A stretch of DNA of 24,252 nt from Candidatus Scatosoma pullistercoris (lineage in GTDB: Bacteria > Bacillota > Clostridia > Christensenellales > Borkfalkiaceae), in the NCBI GenBank assembly GCA_018714725.1, contig DVMZ01000133.1:1-24252 (forward strand), in the 5' to 3' direction. Under the pieces are notes generated by a model, which was not told where the DNA came from, made no database searches, and worked only from the letters and a program-made list of their open reading frames with translations. The position numbers were made by a program, and so were the translations under genes. Positions 14,558 through 22,141 of this stretch are shown piece by piece. Position 1 is the stretch's first letter, and every line of letters begins with the position of its first letter.

Positions 14558-14593
14558 TTTGCGGGGCGCCCGGCCGGGCGCCCCGCCGACAAA
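14558..14593 (+). repeat. GC-rich palindrome between greA and lysS
   Basis: Positions 14561-14586 form a perfect GC-only palindrome. GTTTG and CAAAC on either side can extend the stem past a 4-nt bulge. No T-tract follows, so it may process or partly terminate the greA message rather than separate it fully from lysS. Confidence 0.6.
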
Positions 14594-14780
14594 CCTCGCA
14601 GCTCCGCGGGAAATTTGCATATTTGAATATTTATATATTTGTATATTTTCGGGCTTTCCGGGCATTCGGGCGAAGGCTTCTCCGGAAAGCGTTTCCGGAA
14701 AACCCGGCGCGATCGCAGAGCGGCAAAACCGCAATTTCCGAAGGCGCAAATACCTATAGACCACTGATTGAGGACTGATT

Positions 14781-16298
14781 ATGGAAGAAAAGAACACGAA
14801 CGCGACGCCCGCCCCCGCGAACGACGGAGCGGAGGACCTGATCGAACAGGCCCGGATCCGGCGGGAGAAGCTGGCAAAGCTGTGCGCAGAGGGGAAAAAC
14901 CCCTACGAACAGGTAAAATACGAAGTGAACGCCGATTCCCAATCGATCAAAGTGAATTTTGCCGCTTACGAAGGCAAGACGGTGTCGATGGCGGGGCGCA
15001 TGATGTCCCGCCGGATCATGGGCAAAGCCTCTTTCTCGCACATTGCGGACAAAAGCGGTTCCATCCAGATCTACGTCACCCGCCAGGACATCGGCGACGA
15101 GAACTATCTCTCCTATAAAAAGGACTACGACATCGGCGATATCGTCGGATTCAAAGGCTTCGTCTTCAAGACCCAGACGGGCGAAATCACCGTACACGTC
15201 ACCGAGCTCATCATGCTTTCCAAGGCCCTGCTGCCCCTGCCCGAAAAATACAACGGACTGCAGAACCAGGACCTCAAATACCGGCTCCGCCACCTCGATC
15301 TGATCATGAACGAGGACGTGAAAAAGACCTTCGTCACCCGTTCCGGAATTCTCAAAGAAATCCGCGCTTATCTCGATTCGCGCGGCTATCTCGAAGTGGA
15401 CACGCCCGTATTGCTGACGCTGGAAATCGGCGCGGACGCCCGGCCGTTCAAAACCCATCACAACGCGCTGGACATCGATATGTACATGCGCATCGAGACG
15501 GAGCTCTACCTCAAACGCCTGATCGTCGGGGGCATGGACCGGGTGTACGAAGTGGGGCGGATTTTCCGCAACGAGGGCATGGACGCTTTCCATAACCCCG
15601 AATTCACTTCCATCGAAATGTACCAGGCCTACACCGATTACGTCGGCATGATGGACCTCATCGAAGACCTGTATAAGACGGTGACGAAAAACGTCCTGGG
15701 CACGACCGACATCACCTATCAGGGCACCCTCATTCACATGGGGGACTGGACGCGCATGACCATGGCGGAAGCGGTGGAAAAATACGCGGGCGTCCGCTAT
15801 GCGGACTGGTCGACGGACGAAGAGGCCCGCGCCGCGGCAAAAGCCAAAGGCGTCGAGCTCTCTCACGGCGAAAGCTCCACCAAGGGCCACGTCCTCATCG
15901 ATTTCTTCGACGCCTTCGTCGAGGACAAGCTCATTCAGCCCACCGTCATCTACGACTATCCCGTCGAAAATTCCCCGCTCGCCAAGCGCAAGGCGTCCGA
16001 CCCCGCGTTCACCGAACGGTTTGAATACTTCATCTGCGGCCACGAATACGGCAACGCCTTCTCCGAACTCAACGACCCCATCGACCAGAGACAGCGTTTT
16101 GTCCGCCAGGTGGAGGCAAAACACGCGGCGGGGAACCCGGACGCGCAGGTGGACGAGGACTTCCTCAACGCGCTGGAATACGGCCTTCCGCCCACGGGCG
16201 GGCTCGGCCTGGGGCTGGACCGATTCGTCATGCTCCTCACCGACAGCGCCACCATCCGCGACGTCATCCTCTTCCCCACGATGAAGCCCAAAAAATAA
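14781..16298 (+). CDS. lysS: Lysine--tRNA ligase, class II
   Basis: 505 residues; attaches lysine to tRNA-Lys in the cytoplasm. The N-terminal anticodon-binding OB fold is at about 68-150; the class II catalytic core at about 185-500. Motif 1 is around 195-210 (YLDSRGYLEVDTPV), motif 2 around 254-280 (RVYEVGRIFRNEG then HNPEFTSIEMY), and motif 3 around 472-485 (GGLGLGLDRFVMLL). NAFSELNDPIDQ is intact. Three normally invariant places differ: the AGGAxARPF loop reads EIGADARPF (215-223), the RIAxEL segment reads RIETEL with Glu239, and the HPVEISPLAK segment reads YPVENSPLAK with Asn397. The first two lie at the lysine pocket in known structures. GAGG 8 nt upstream supports the ATG. It ends at a good terminator. 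Confidence 0.93.
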   Translation: MEEKNTNATPAPANDGAEDLIEQARIRREKLAKLCAEGKNPYEQVKYEVNADSQSIKVNFAAYEGKTVSMAGRMMSRRIMGKASFSHIADKSGSIQIYVTRQDIGDENYLSYKKDYDIGDIVGFKGFVFKTQTGEITVHVTELIMLSKALLPLPEKYNGLQNQDLKYRLRHLDLIMNEDVKKTFVTRSGILKEIRAYLDSRGYLEVDTPVLLTLEIGADARPFKTHHNALDIDMYMRIETELYLKRLIVGGMDRVYEVGRIFRNEGMDAFHNPEFTSIEMYQAYTDYVGMMDLIEDLYKTVTKNVLGTTDITYQGTLIHMGDWTRMTMAEAVEKYAGVRYADWSTDEEARAAAKAKGVELSHGESSTKGHVLIDFFDAFVEDKLIQPTVIYDYPVENSPLAKRKASDPAFTERFEYFICGHEYGNAFSELNDPIDQRQRFVRQVEAKHAAGNPDAQVDEDFLNALEYGLPPTGGLGLGLDRFVMLLTDSATIRDVILFPTMKPKK

Positions 16299-16400
16299 CC
16301 GCCCGTCAGGCCTTTTGAAAGTTTGACGGTTTCGCGGTCTGACGGATTGACAGTTCGGCGAATTTCCCGGACCGCCGGATTTCCCGGTTCTTCCGGGGCC

Positions 16401-16441
16401 GCAAAAAGATTGCGTTCATCCGATCTTTTTGCCGGTTTTTT
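16401..16441 (+). terminator. Intrinsic terminator of lysS
   Basis: GCAAAAAGAT (16401-16410) pairs perfectly with ATCTTTTTGC (16423-16432), then CGG and six T residues. It lies about 100 nt after the lysS stop; the gap holds short degenerate TGACGG-type repeats. Confidence 0.8.
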
Positions 16442-16502
16442 ACCGTTCGTCTCTCCCCTGCCCCCTCCGTTTTGAGTTCAAACCGCTTTTTTGACAGATT
16501 CC

Positions 16503-16521
16503 GGCGGACAGGTTGTCCGCC
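16503..16521. promoter_or_regulatory. Inverted repeat upstream of the unknown membrane protein
   Basis: GGCGGACA-GGT-TGTCCGCC, 8 of 8 bp, just downstream of a TTGACA at about 16492. No matching -10 box is seen 17 bp later. It may be an operator. Confidence 0.4.
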
Positions 16522-16570
16522 CCGCGGGAACGCGGCGGAGCGGGAGACGCAACCGCACCGGCGACCGCAC

Positions 16571-16585
16571 ACGTTGCGACAACGT
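16571..16585. promoter_or_regulatory. LacI-like 15-bp palindrome
   Basis: ACGTTG-CGA-CAACGT, 6 of 6 bp, 69 bp before the ATG of the next gene. Size and symmetry suit a dimeric regulator; no regulator is adjacent. Confidence 0.4.
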
Positions 16586-16653
16586 TAACCCCGAAGATCA
16601 ATAGCCGAGGCACAGACGGCAATCAAGAGGTACCGAGAGTACCGAGGAGTACC

Positions 16654-17652
16654 ATGGACGCAAAGATCACCAAAAAACGCCTGAATATTCTCTTGTCCTA
16701 CGACTGGATCAAAATCCTGCTCACGGCGGCAGCGGCGATTCTCGTATGGAGCCTTTTGTTCACGATGACGGCCACGCGGGTCACGCAGGCGCAGAATTTC
16801 ACGATTTTCAATTACACGGGCACGTCGGTGACATCGAGATTCAATTCTTATGAAAATTTGCTGAAATCGAACGGCGTTTTTTCCTATGACGTGCTGGAAA
16901 TCACGCCGACCGACGTGACGACGGGCAACGAATACAGCGAAACGCTGGTGCAGACGCGGGTCTCGACGGGCGAAGGCGACGCGCTGTTTGCGGCCAACGT
17001 CGATCTGGGTGTCGAGACGGAATATTCCCGTCCCGACGGCACCACCTTCCACCCCACTTACCTCGAACAGTTCCTGTACAGCTACTTCAACACCGCAGAG
17101 GACCTCGGGGAAGGCGGCTATTTCGACGATATGGCGGCGTATCTGAACACCTATTATTACGGCGACTATACCAAGGGCGAAGCGGACGAACAGAAGATCG
17201 AATCGGATTTCCTGGCCCGCATCAAAAAGCTCAACGACAAACGGTTCAAGACCTCTGAGGAAAAGCGGGAGGGCTTTCAGCAGGAAAAGGAGCGCCTGGA
17301 AAAACAGCGCACCGCGCTCATTTCCTTCCTCGGCTACCTCGACGCGGGATATGTGGAATTGCAGCAAACGACGCTGTATTTTCAGGACGCAAACGGCAAT
17401 CCGGTGGAAAAGACGGGCTACTACAGCATCAACCTCTGTCCCGACGAGCGGATGTCCGATCTGAAAAACGACGTGTTCTACTCCAAAACGGTGGAGGGAG
17501 AATCGGGAGAAGTCCGGGTTTCCGCCGCCGACGACATCTGCCTGGTGCTTCTCAACGTGGCAGAGGACAAATATCAGTACGCTCGTTTCGAGGGGCTGTC
17601 CTTCGTCAATTACCTCATCGAAACTCATTGTTCGGCTTTACAGGAAAACTGA
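16654..17652 (+). CDS. Membrane-anchored extracytoplasmic protein of unknown function
   Basis: 332 residues from the ATG at 16654, which has GAGGAG six nt upstream; the frame is open about 47 codons further upstream, but that part is Ala/Thr-rich spacer. A short basic N-terminus (KITKKR) and one hydrophobic helix at about 20-40 anchor it, with the remainder outside. Residues about 172-225 are Glu/Lys/Arg-rich and likely form a coiled coil; the C-terminal third is mixed alpha/beta. An N-terminal YDWIKILLTAAAAILVWSLLF pattern and a long soluble domain resemble conserved hypotheticals of Clostridia that I cannot name. No catalytic motif is recognised. A tight terminator follows, so it is probably monocistronic. 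Confidence 0.8.
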   Translation: MDAKITKKRLNILLSYDWIKILLTAAAAILVWSLLFTMTATRVTQAQNFTIFNYTGTSVTSRFNSYENLLKSNGVFSYDVLEITPTDVTTGNEYSETLVQTRVSTGEGDALFAANVDLGVETEYSRPDGTTFHPTYLEQFLYSYFNTAEDLGEGGYFDDMAAYLNTYYYGDYTKGEADEQKIESDFLARIKKLNDKRFKTSEEKREGFQQEKERLEKQRTALISFLGYLDAGYVELQQTTLYFQDANGNPVEKTGYYSINLCPDERMSDLKNDVFYSKTVEGESGEVRVSAADDICLVLLNVAEDKYQYARFEGLSFVNYLIETHCSALQEN

Positions 17653-17660
17653 CGGAATCT

Positions 17661-17682
17661 GCCACCTTGCGGTGGCTTTTTT
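17661..17682 (+). terminator. Intrinsic terminator of the unknown membrane protein gene
   Basis: GCCACC-TTGC-GGTGGC then six T residues, 8 nt after the stop codon. Confidence 0.88.
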
Positions 17683-17858
17683 CGTCTTTTCGGAGCGTTT
17701 CCGGCTTTCCCTGCCCTCCGATTTTCCGCGGTTAAGGGATTCAGTCCTTGGTTTGCAGTTTTCGGCTTGCGGTTCGCGGCTCCCGGTTTTTGGCTCTTAT
17801 TTTTTTTGTTTATTTTATACAATTTTTTTTGTTTTTTATAACATTCGGAGAAGCCTTT

Positions 17859-19580
17859 ATGCGCCGTTTTCATCCCGATAAAAAAACGCTGAAACAGTGT
17901 CATATTTACGGAATGCTGGCGGCGCACGCGAAGGAGCGCCACCTTTCCTTTCATACGCCGGGGCATAAATCGGGCGCCTGGGACATCACCGAGCTTTCCT
18001 ATTCGGACAATCTCTCCTGTCCGCAGGGGGTCATCGCGCAGGCGGAGCGGGATTGCGCGGAAATTCTGGGCGCCGACCGCAGTTTTTTTCTCACCGACGG
18101 CAGCACGTCGGGGGTCTTGTCCATGCTGCACGCCGCCTCTGTCCGTTCGCTCGCCTTCCCGAAAAACGCGCATAAAAGCGTTTACAACGGCTGCCGGATT
18201 CTGGGGATCACCCCGGTGCTCCTCGAAGTTCCGACTCTCTCCAAAATCCCGTTACAGCCTACCAGGGAAGAGATGAGCGAAAAAATCAAGGCGGCTGACG
18301 CGCTGTTGCTCGTCACGCCCGACTACTACGGCAATCTCGCCGACCTGGCCTTTGCACGGAAACTTTGCGACCGGGAAGGCAAATTGCTCCTCGCAGACGG
18401 GGCGCACGGGGGACACCTGCATTTCCGGCGCGAAATCTATGCGGGCACTTACGCCGATCTCTGGGTGGACGGCGTGCATAAAAGTCTGCCCGCGCTCACG
18501 CAGGGAGCCGTCGTTTCCGCGCACACGCCCGAGCTTTCCCGGCGGCTGAAAGAAAGCGCGGACATTTTCCGCACGACCAGCCCTTCCTATCCCATTCTCG
18601 CGTCCGTGGAATACGCCGTCCGATTTCCGCGCAACCAAGCCCTCGAAAACGAAGTGTTCCGTTTCACGGCGGCCTGGGAAAACCGGCTCTGGCCGGGCGG
18701 AGACTGGACAAAACTTTGCGTGCGCCTGGGCCCCGCGGCATTCCGGGTACAGAAGCAACTGGAAACAAAGGGGATTTACGCGGAATTCTGCGACGGCAAC
18801 GTGCTGATGTTCTACCTTTCTCCCGCCACCCGGAAACGGGATTTTTTTCGGCTCGAAAGAGAACTTGTCGCGCTGTTTTCCGTTCTGCCCCCGCCGGAGC
18901 CGCTCGGAAGTTCCGACCGGAAATCTGACCCGGCGCCCGATTACGCGCGCCGGTTTTCCGAACCCTCGTCTGCCGTTTCGGACCCCGCCCGGCCCTTCTC
19001 CGCGAACGCCGGAAGCCCTGACCAGCCGACCGGGAAAAAGGTCTCTCTTTCGGGCAATCCGGACAGAGAGGAAACTCCGGAAACTCCGAGCAAACCCGCC
19101 CCCCCGACCGTCAGGACAGCCGGAAGAGGAACGGAAACTCAGGTTTCGGGGGATTTGACCGTCCCCGCTTTTGCCGATTGCGGCCTTTCGGGCGTCCCCG
19201 TATCCGCCCCCGACGATCGGGTTGTTCCGGAAAACAGACTGCCGGGCGAGCGCGAAAACTGCGTGCCTTCCGACCCCGGATTGACCGCCCGCCCCCGACG
19301 ATCGGACCGAGCCGACCTTCGCGGAGGGACGTGCGGAGATACTTGCAAAGCGCCTGATAAGGAACAGCTCTCCGTCGAATTTCTGCCGCCGGAAGAGGCT
19401 GTGGGGCGGATTGCCGCGCGGACGTGCGGGCTGTTTCCGCCCTGCACGCCGTTGATTTTTGCGGGGGAACGCGTGACGGAAGAAGCCGCCCGATTGCTGA
19501 AAGAGTCCCCGAACGCCTTCGGACTGGAAGAGGGAAAAACCGTTGCGGTCTTTGCCCTTTCTTCCGGCGAAAAGGAATGA
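17859..19580 (+). CDS. Orn/Lys/Arg decarboxylase-like PLP protein (YaaO-like) with a long insertion
   Basis: 573 residues from the ATG at 17859 (CGGAG 9 nt upstream); upstream in-frame codons encode T-rich spacer. Fold-type I PLP domain: HTPGHKSG at 32-39, the cofactor strand DGAHGGH at 180-186 and the Schiff-base lysine Lys208 in VHKSLPALTQ. The C-terminal Orn/Lys/Arg decarboxylase domain covers about 503-566 (SVEFLPPEEAVGRIAARTCG then PLIFAGE). Between them, residues about 344-501 are a Pro/Ser/Asp/Arg/Gly-rich, probably disordered stretch; relatives of about 480 residues have only a short linker here. The coding DNA for this stretch (18888-19361) looks like spacer DNA and includes a 16-bp direct repeat. 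YaaO-like genes sit beside tmk in Bacillus, as here. The amino-acid substrate cannot be assigned. Confidence 0.85.
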   Translation: MRRFHPDKKTLKQCHIYGMLAAHAKERHLSFHTPGHKSGAWDITELSYSDNLSCPQGVIAQAERDCAEILGADRSFFLTDGSTSGVLSMLHAASVRSLAFPKNAHKSVYNGCRILGITPVLLEVPTLSKIPLQPTREEMSEKIKAADALLLVTPDYYGNLADLAFARKLCDREGKLLLADGAHGGHLHFRREIYAGTYADLWVDGVHKSLPALTQGAVVSAHTPELSRRLKESADIFRTTSPSYPILASVEYAVRFPRNQALENEVFRFTAAWENRLWPGGDWTKLCVRLGPAAFRVQKQLETKGIYAEFCDGNVLMFYLSPATRKRDFFRLERELVALFSVLPPPEPLGSSDRKSDPAPDYARRFSEPSSAVSDPARPFSANAGSPDQPTGKKVSLSGNPDREETPETPSKPAPPTVRTAGRGTETQVSGDLTVPAFADCGLSGVPVSAPDDRVVPENRLPGERENCVPSDPGLTARPRRSDRADLRGGTCGDTCKAPDKEQLSVEFLPPEEAVGRIAARTCGLFPPCTPLIFAGERVTEEAARLLKESPNAFGLEEGKTVAVFALSSGEKE

Positions 19581-19810
19581 TTCTGTCCGGATTTTTTTCG
19601 ATGGACGCATACCTGCCCCACACAAAAACACATTTTTCTCCGAAAAAAGGCACGAGAAAGGCTCTGTTCAGAAAAGCGCTCGTCTCTTCCCTGCCCCCCC
19701 GAATTTTGAAAAACCAGGCGTTTTCGGACCGGTTGAACCGTCGGGGGGCGGGGAACGGCGGCAAGATTGCGGCGAGATCCGGGAAAGCGAGTCAACGACC
19801 GTCTGACAGA

Positions 19811-20060
19811 GGTATGGCGCAAGCCGTTCCGGTTTGCTTATGCGGGAGACAGCTTTCGCCTGTCGGCGGGGATTGCCTTACGGCAATAAAAAGCGCAAAA
19901 CTGACGTTTTGCTTTTAGGAGTTCGGGGGCGCCTGACGGCGTGTGCCTTACGGCAAGACTTCGCGGGCTCCGCCCTGCACCCGCAAGGGACATCGTCCCT
20001 TGATCCGGGTTGGCGCAAGCCGTTCCGGCTTGCTTTTTGGGTTCGGGTTTCGCCTTCGGC
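19811..20060 (+). repeat. Palindromic-module repeat array, locus 1 (between the decarboxylase and tmk)
   Basis: Intergenic array of small hairpins in a set order. Examples: CGCC-TGTC-GGCG at 19857-19868; ATTGCC-TTAC-GGCAAT at 19872-19887; a second CGCC-TGAC-GGCG at 19930-19941; a GCGGG...CCCGC hairpin at 19963-19984; AAGGGAC-ATC-GTCCCTT at 19985-20001. The hairpin here called C has arms GCAAGCC/GGTTTGC at 19819-19837, GCAAAAC/GTTTTGC at 19895-19912 and GCAAGCC/GGCTTGC at 20015-20033, each followed by a T-rich CTTAT or CTTTT. The same modules recur in reverse orientation at 23.36-23.9 kb. The array keeps a false upstream extension of tmk open. The segment 19581-19810 shows nothing else. Confidence 0.85.
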
Positions 20061-20155
20061 AAAAATCCCCGACAGCTTCAGGCAACGACCCCTATTCGGG
20101 ACTCGGGTACAACACCCGGAACAGGATACGGATTTTTATCCGGAAGGATTTTTAT

Positions 20156-20800
20156 ATGATCGATTGTAAACACGAAAAACGCGGAAAATTTATCACTTTC
20201 GAGGGCTGCGACGGCTGCGGAAAAAGCACTCAGCTCGCACTCTTCGACCAGTACCTCACAAGCGAAAAAATTCCGCATATCTTTACCCGCGAACCGGGCG
20301 GAGGAAAAATTTCCGAAGCCATCCGCAATCTCCTCCTCGACGGCAAAAATTCGGAAATGACCGACGAGTGCGAAGCGCTTCTCTATGCCGCCGCGCGCGT
20401 CCAGCATCTCCACGACCGCGTGGAACCCGCTCTCCGGGCCGGACAACTCGTCATCTGCGACCGCTATGTCGATTCTTCCGTCGCTTATCAGGCCGGCGGC
20501 AGGGGATTGCCCGAAACATTCGTCCGGCAGATCAACGCCGCCGCGCTCGGAAATTATCTGCCCGACGCAACCGTTTTCATCGATCTGCCGCCCGAAGAGG
20601 CTTTCCGCAGAAAACACGGCGCCGATCCGTCCGACCGGCTGGAACAGGCCGGCCTGGATTTTCATCGCCGCGTTTATGCCGCTTATAAAAAACTCGCGGC
20701 GGAATTTCCCGACCGGATTCTCTCCGTGGACGGACGCAATACCCCCGAAGGGATTTTTCAGGAAATCGTATCCGCTCTGCGCAAGAAAAATTGTCTCTGA
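20156..20800 (+). CDS. tmk: Thymidylate kinase
   Basis: 214 residues; phosphorylates dTMP to dTDP for DNA synthesis. The P-loop is GCDGCGKS at 17-24, the dTMP-binding segment TREPGGG at 44-50, the DRY motif Asp102-Arg103-Tyr104 in CDRYVDSSVAYQ, and a LID region at about 151-170 (RRKHGADPSDRLEQAG). Two small departures are seen: Cys18 and Cys21 in the P-loop, and GGGKI in place of the usual GGTxI. The ATG at 20156 is chosen because the conserved domain starts right after it, GGAAGGA lies upstream, and the in-frame DNA before it is the palindromic repeat array. It is followed by holB after a 297-bp gap with its own promoter. Confidence 0.93.
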   Translation: MIDCKHEKRGKFITFEGCDGCGKSTQLALFDQYLTSEKIPHIFTREPGGGKISEAIRNLLLDGKNSEMTDECEALLYAAARVQHLHDRVEPALRAGQLVICDRYVDSSVAYQAGGRGLPETFVRQINAAALGNYLPDATVFIDLPPEEAFRRKHGADPSDRLEQAGLDFHRRVYAAYKKLAAEFPDRILSVDGRNTPEGIFQEIVSALRKKNCL

Positions 20801-20880
20801 TTTCGGGACGTTTGCCCGATTCCTGCCGGATTTTTCCGCAGCTTTCCAAAACCGACTTTTGCGAAATTTCCGTTCAACGC

Positions 20881-20909
20881 TTGCGGTTTTTGATTATTTA
20901 TGATATAAT
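20881..20909 (+). promoter_or_regulatory. Promoter upstream of holB
   Basis: TTGCGG at 20881-20886, 17-bp spacer, TATAAT at 20904-20909 preceded by TGA. Start near 20916, leaving a leader of about 180 nt with no recognised structure. Confidence 0.75.
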
Positions 20910-21097
20910 AGTATCGAAAATCGGCATTTTCGGTATAAACATACAAAGAACGGAATTTTTCGGAAACTCTTCGCATTTCGAGTTTTTCGGGCTTTCCCGG
21001 AATCCGGCCTGCCGCCATACGGCGATCAGAAGACCGGCCGTTCCGGCGACGCGCCGCCCCGGATAAGTCCGTTCTCCGTTGCCGAAAGAGGTGACCC

Positions 21098-22141
21098 ATG
21101 CGCCAACTCCTGCAAACGACCCGCGCCTATGCGCTGCTGAAAGCGGAACGGGCGGAAAATCGGCTCAGCCACGCGTATCTCCTGGTGTTTGACGACGCCA
21201 GAAATCTGAGAGCTGCGCTGAAAGAATTTGCCAAACTCTTTTTTCTTCCCGCTTCCGGACCGGAAGCGGGCGGGGCGGAAGCCGCCCGAAACGGGCAGGC
21301 AATCAACCCCGCGGACCGGATCGGCGCGCTCATCGACGAAGAATCGTTTGCAGACTGCGTGTTCCTGCCCGGGCCGGGACAAAAATTTTCCGTGGAGGAC
21401 GCCGAAAGAGTGCGAGAGGAAAGCGCGCTCAAACCGGTGGAAAGCGACACCAAACTGTTCGTGATTTCCGATTTTGCGGAATCGACCGTCCAGGCGCAGA
21501 ACAAACTTCTCAAACTTCTCGAAGAACCGCCTGCAGGCGTGCGCCTGCTCTTGGGCGCGACGGTGACTTTCCCCGTCCTGCCGACCATCCTTTCCCGGAC
21601 GGAAAAGCTGGAAATCCCGCCTTTTTCGACCAGGGAAGTGGCCGACTGCTTGAAACGGCTCTATCCCGGCACGGCGGACACGGCGCTTTGCGCCGCCGCT
21701 TCGGGCGGATCGGTGGGAACGGCGCAGAATATCCTGGAAGGGGGATATTACCGCGAACTTCTTTCGACGGCGTTCGAACTGGCGGAAACCGATCCCTTTC
21801 GCCTGCCCGCCCTTGTCCGCCGCGCCGGCGAAACCAGATACAAGCGCGAACTGCTTACCCTGCTGAGGCTGATTTTCCGCGACGCGCTCATTCTGAAAAC
21901 TTCCCGCATCAACGGGGTGGACAAATCCTCCCGCAACGGCAAAAACCGCGCGGAAAAATATCTCACCCTCCGTTCGGAAACCGAGCGGCTGCAAAAAATC
22001 AGCGAATCCTACCTTCTCCGCGCCCTTCTCTGCGCGCAGGAAGCGCTGACCGAAGCGGAAAAACAGATCCGTTTCAACGCCGTTTTCCCGCAGTGCCTCG
22101 AATTGTGCATGGCAAAGATTTTCGCGTCCAACAACCGATGA
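21098..22141 (+). CDS. holB: DNA polymerase III subunit delta' (clamp-loader subunit)
   Basis: 347 residues; GAGGTGACCC precedes the ATG. Delta' is the rigid subunit of the clamp loader that places the sliding clamp on DNA. Visible family features are SHAYLLVFDD near 24-33, IDEESFADCVFLPG (about 79-92), EDAERVREESALKP (about 100-113), KLFVISDFAESTVQAQNKLLKLLEEPPAGVRLLLGAT at about 119-155, and an ILSRTEKL sensor-1-like strand near 164-171. There is no Walker A lysine, as expected for delta'. The C-terminal collar domain (about 200-345) is helical and divergent. The position between tmk and ricT matches Bacillus, except that yaaQ and yaaR are missing. Confidence 0.9.
   Translation: MRQLLQTTRAYALLKAERAENRLSHAYLLVFDDARNLRAALKEFAKLFFLPASGPEAGGAEAARNGQAINPADRIGALIDEESFADCVFLPGPGQKFSVEDAERVREESALKPVESDTKLFVISDFAESTVQAQNKLLKLLEEPPAGVRLLLGATVTFPVLPTILSRTEKLEIPPFSTREVADCLKRLYPGTADTALCAAASGGSVGTAQNILEGGYYRELLSTAFELAETDPFRLPALVRRAGETRYKRELLTLLRLIFRDALILKTSRINGVDKSSRNGKNRAEKYLTLRSETERLQKISESYLLRALLCAQEALTEAEKQIRFNAVFPQCLELCMAKIFASNNR

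Noticed and set aside
14594..14780. T-box leader for lysS
   Set aside because: The gap is too short and lacks the AGGGTGGNACCGCG antiterminator sequence and a terminator before lysS.
14754..16124. Long bottom-strand open frame opposite lysS
   Set aside because: It is the complement of a fully recognised LysRS, has no domain, and reflects GC-rich codon bias. The same holds for long frames opposite the dehydrogenase (247-1416), the ABC permease (11416-12444) and the decarboxylase (18252-19631).
19943..20155. 71-residue N-terminal extension of thymidylate kinase
   Set aside because: It is translated from the repeat array; the kinase fold and a ribosome binding site begin at the ATG at 20156.
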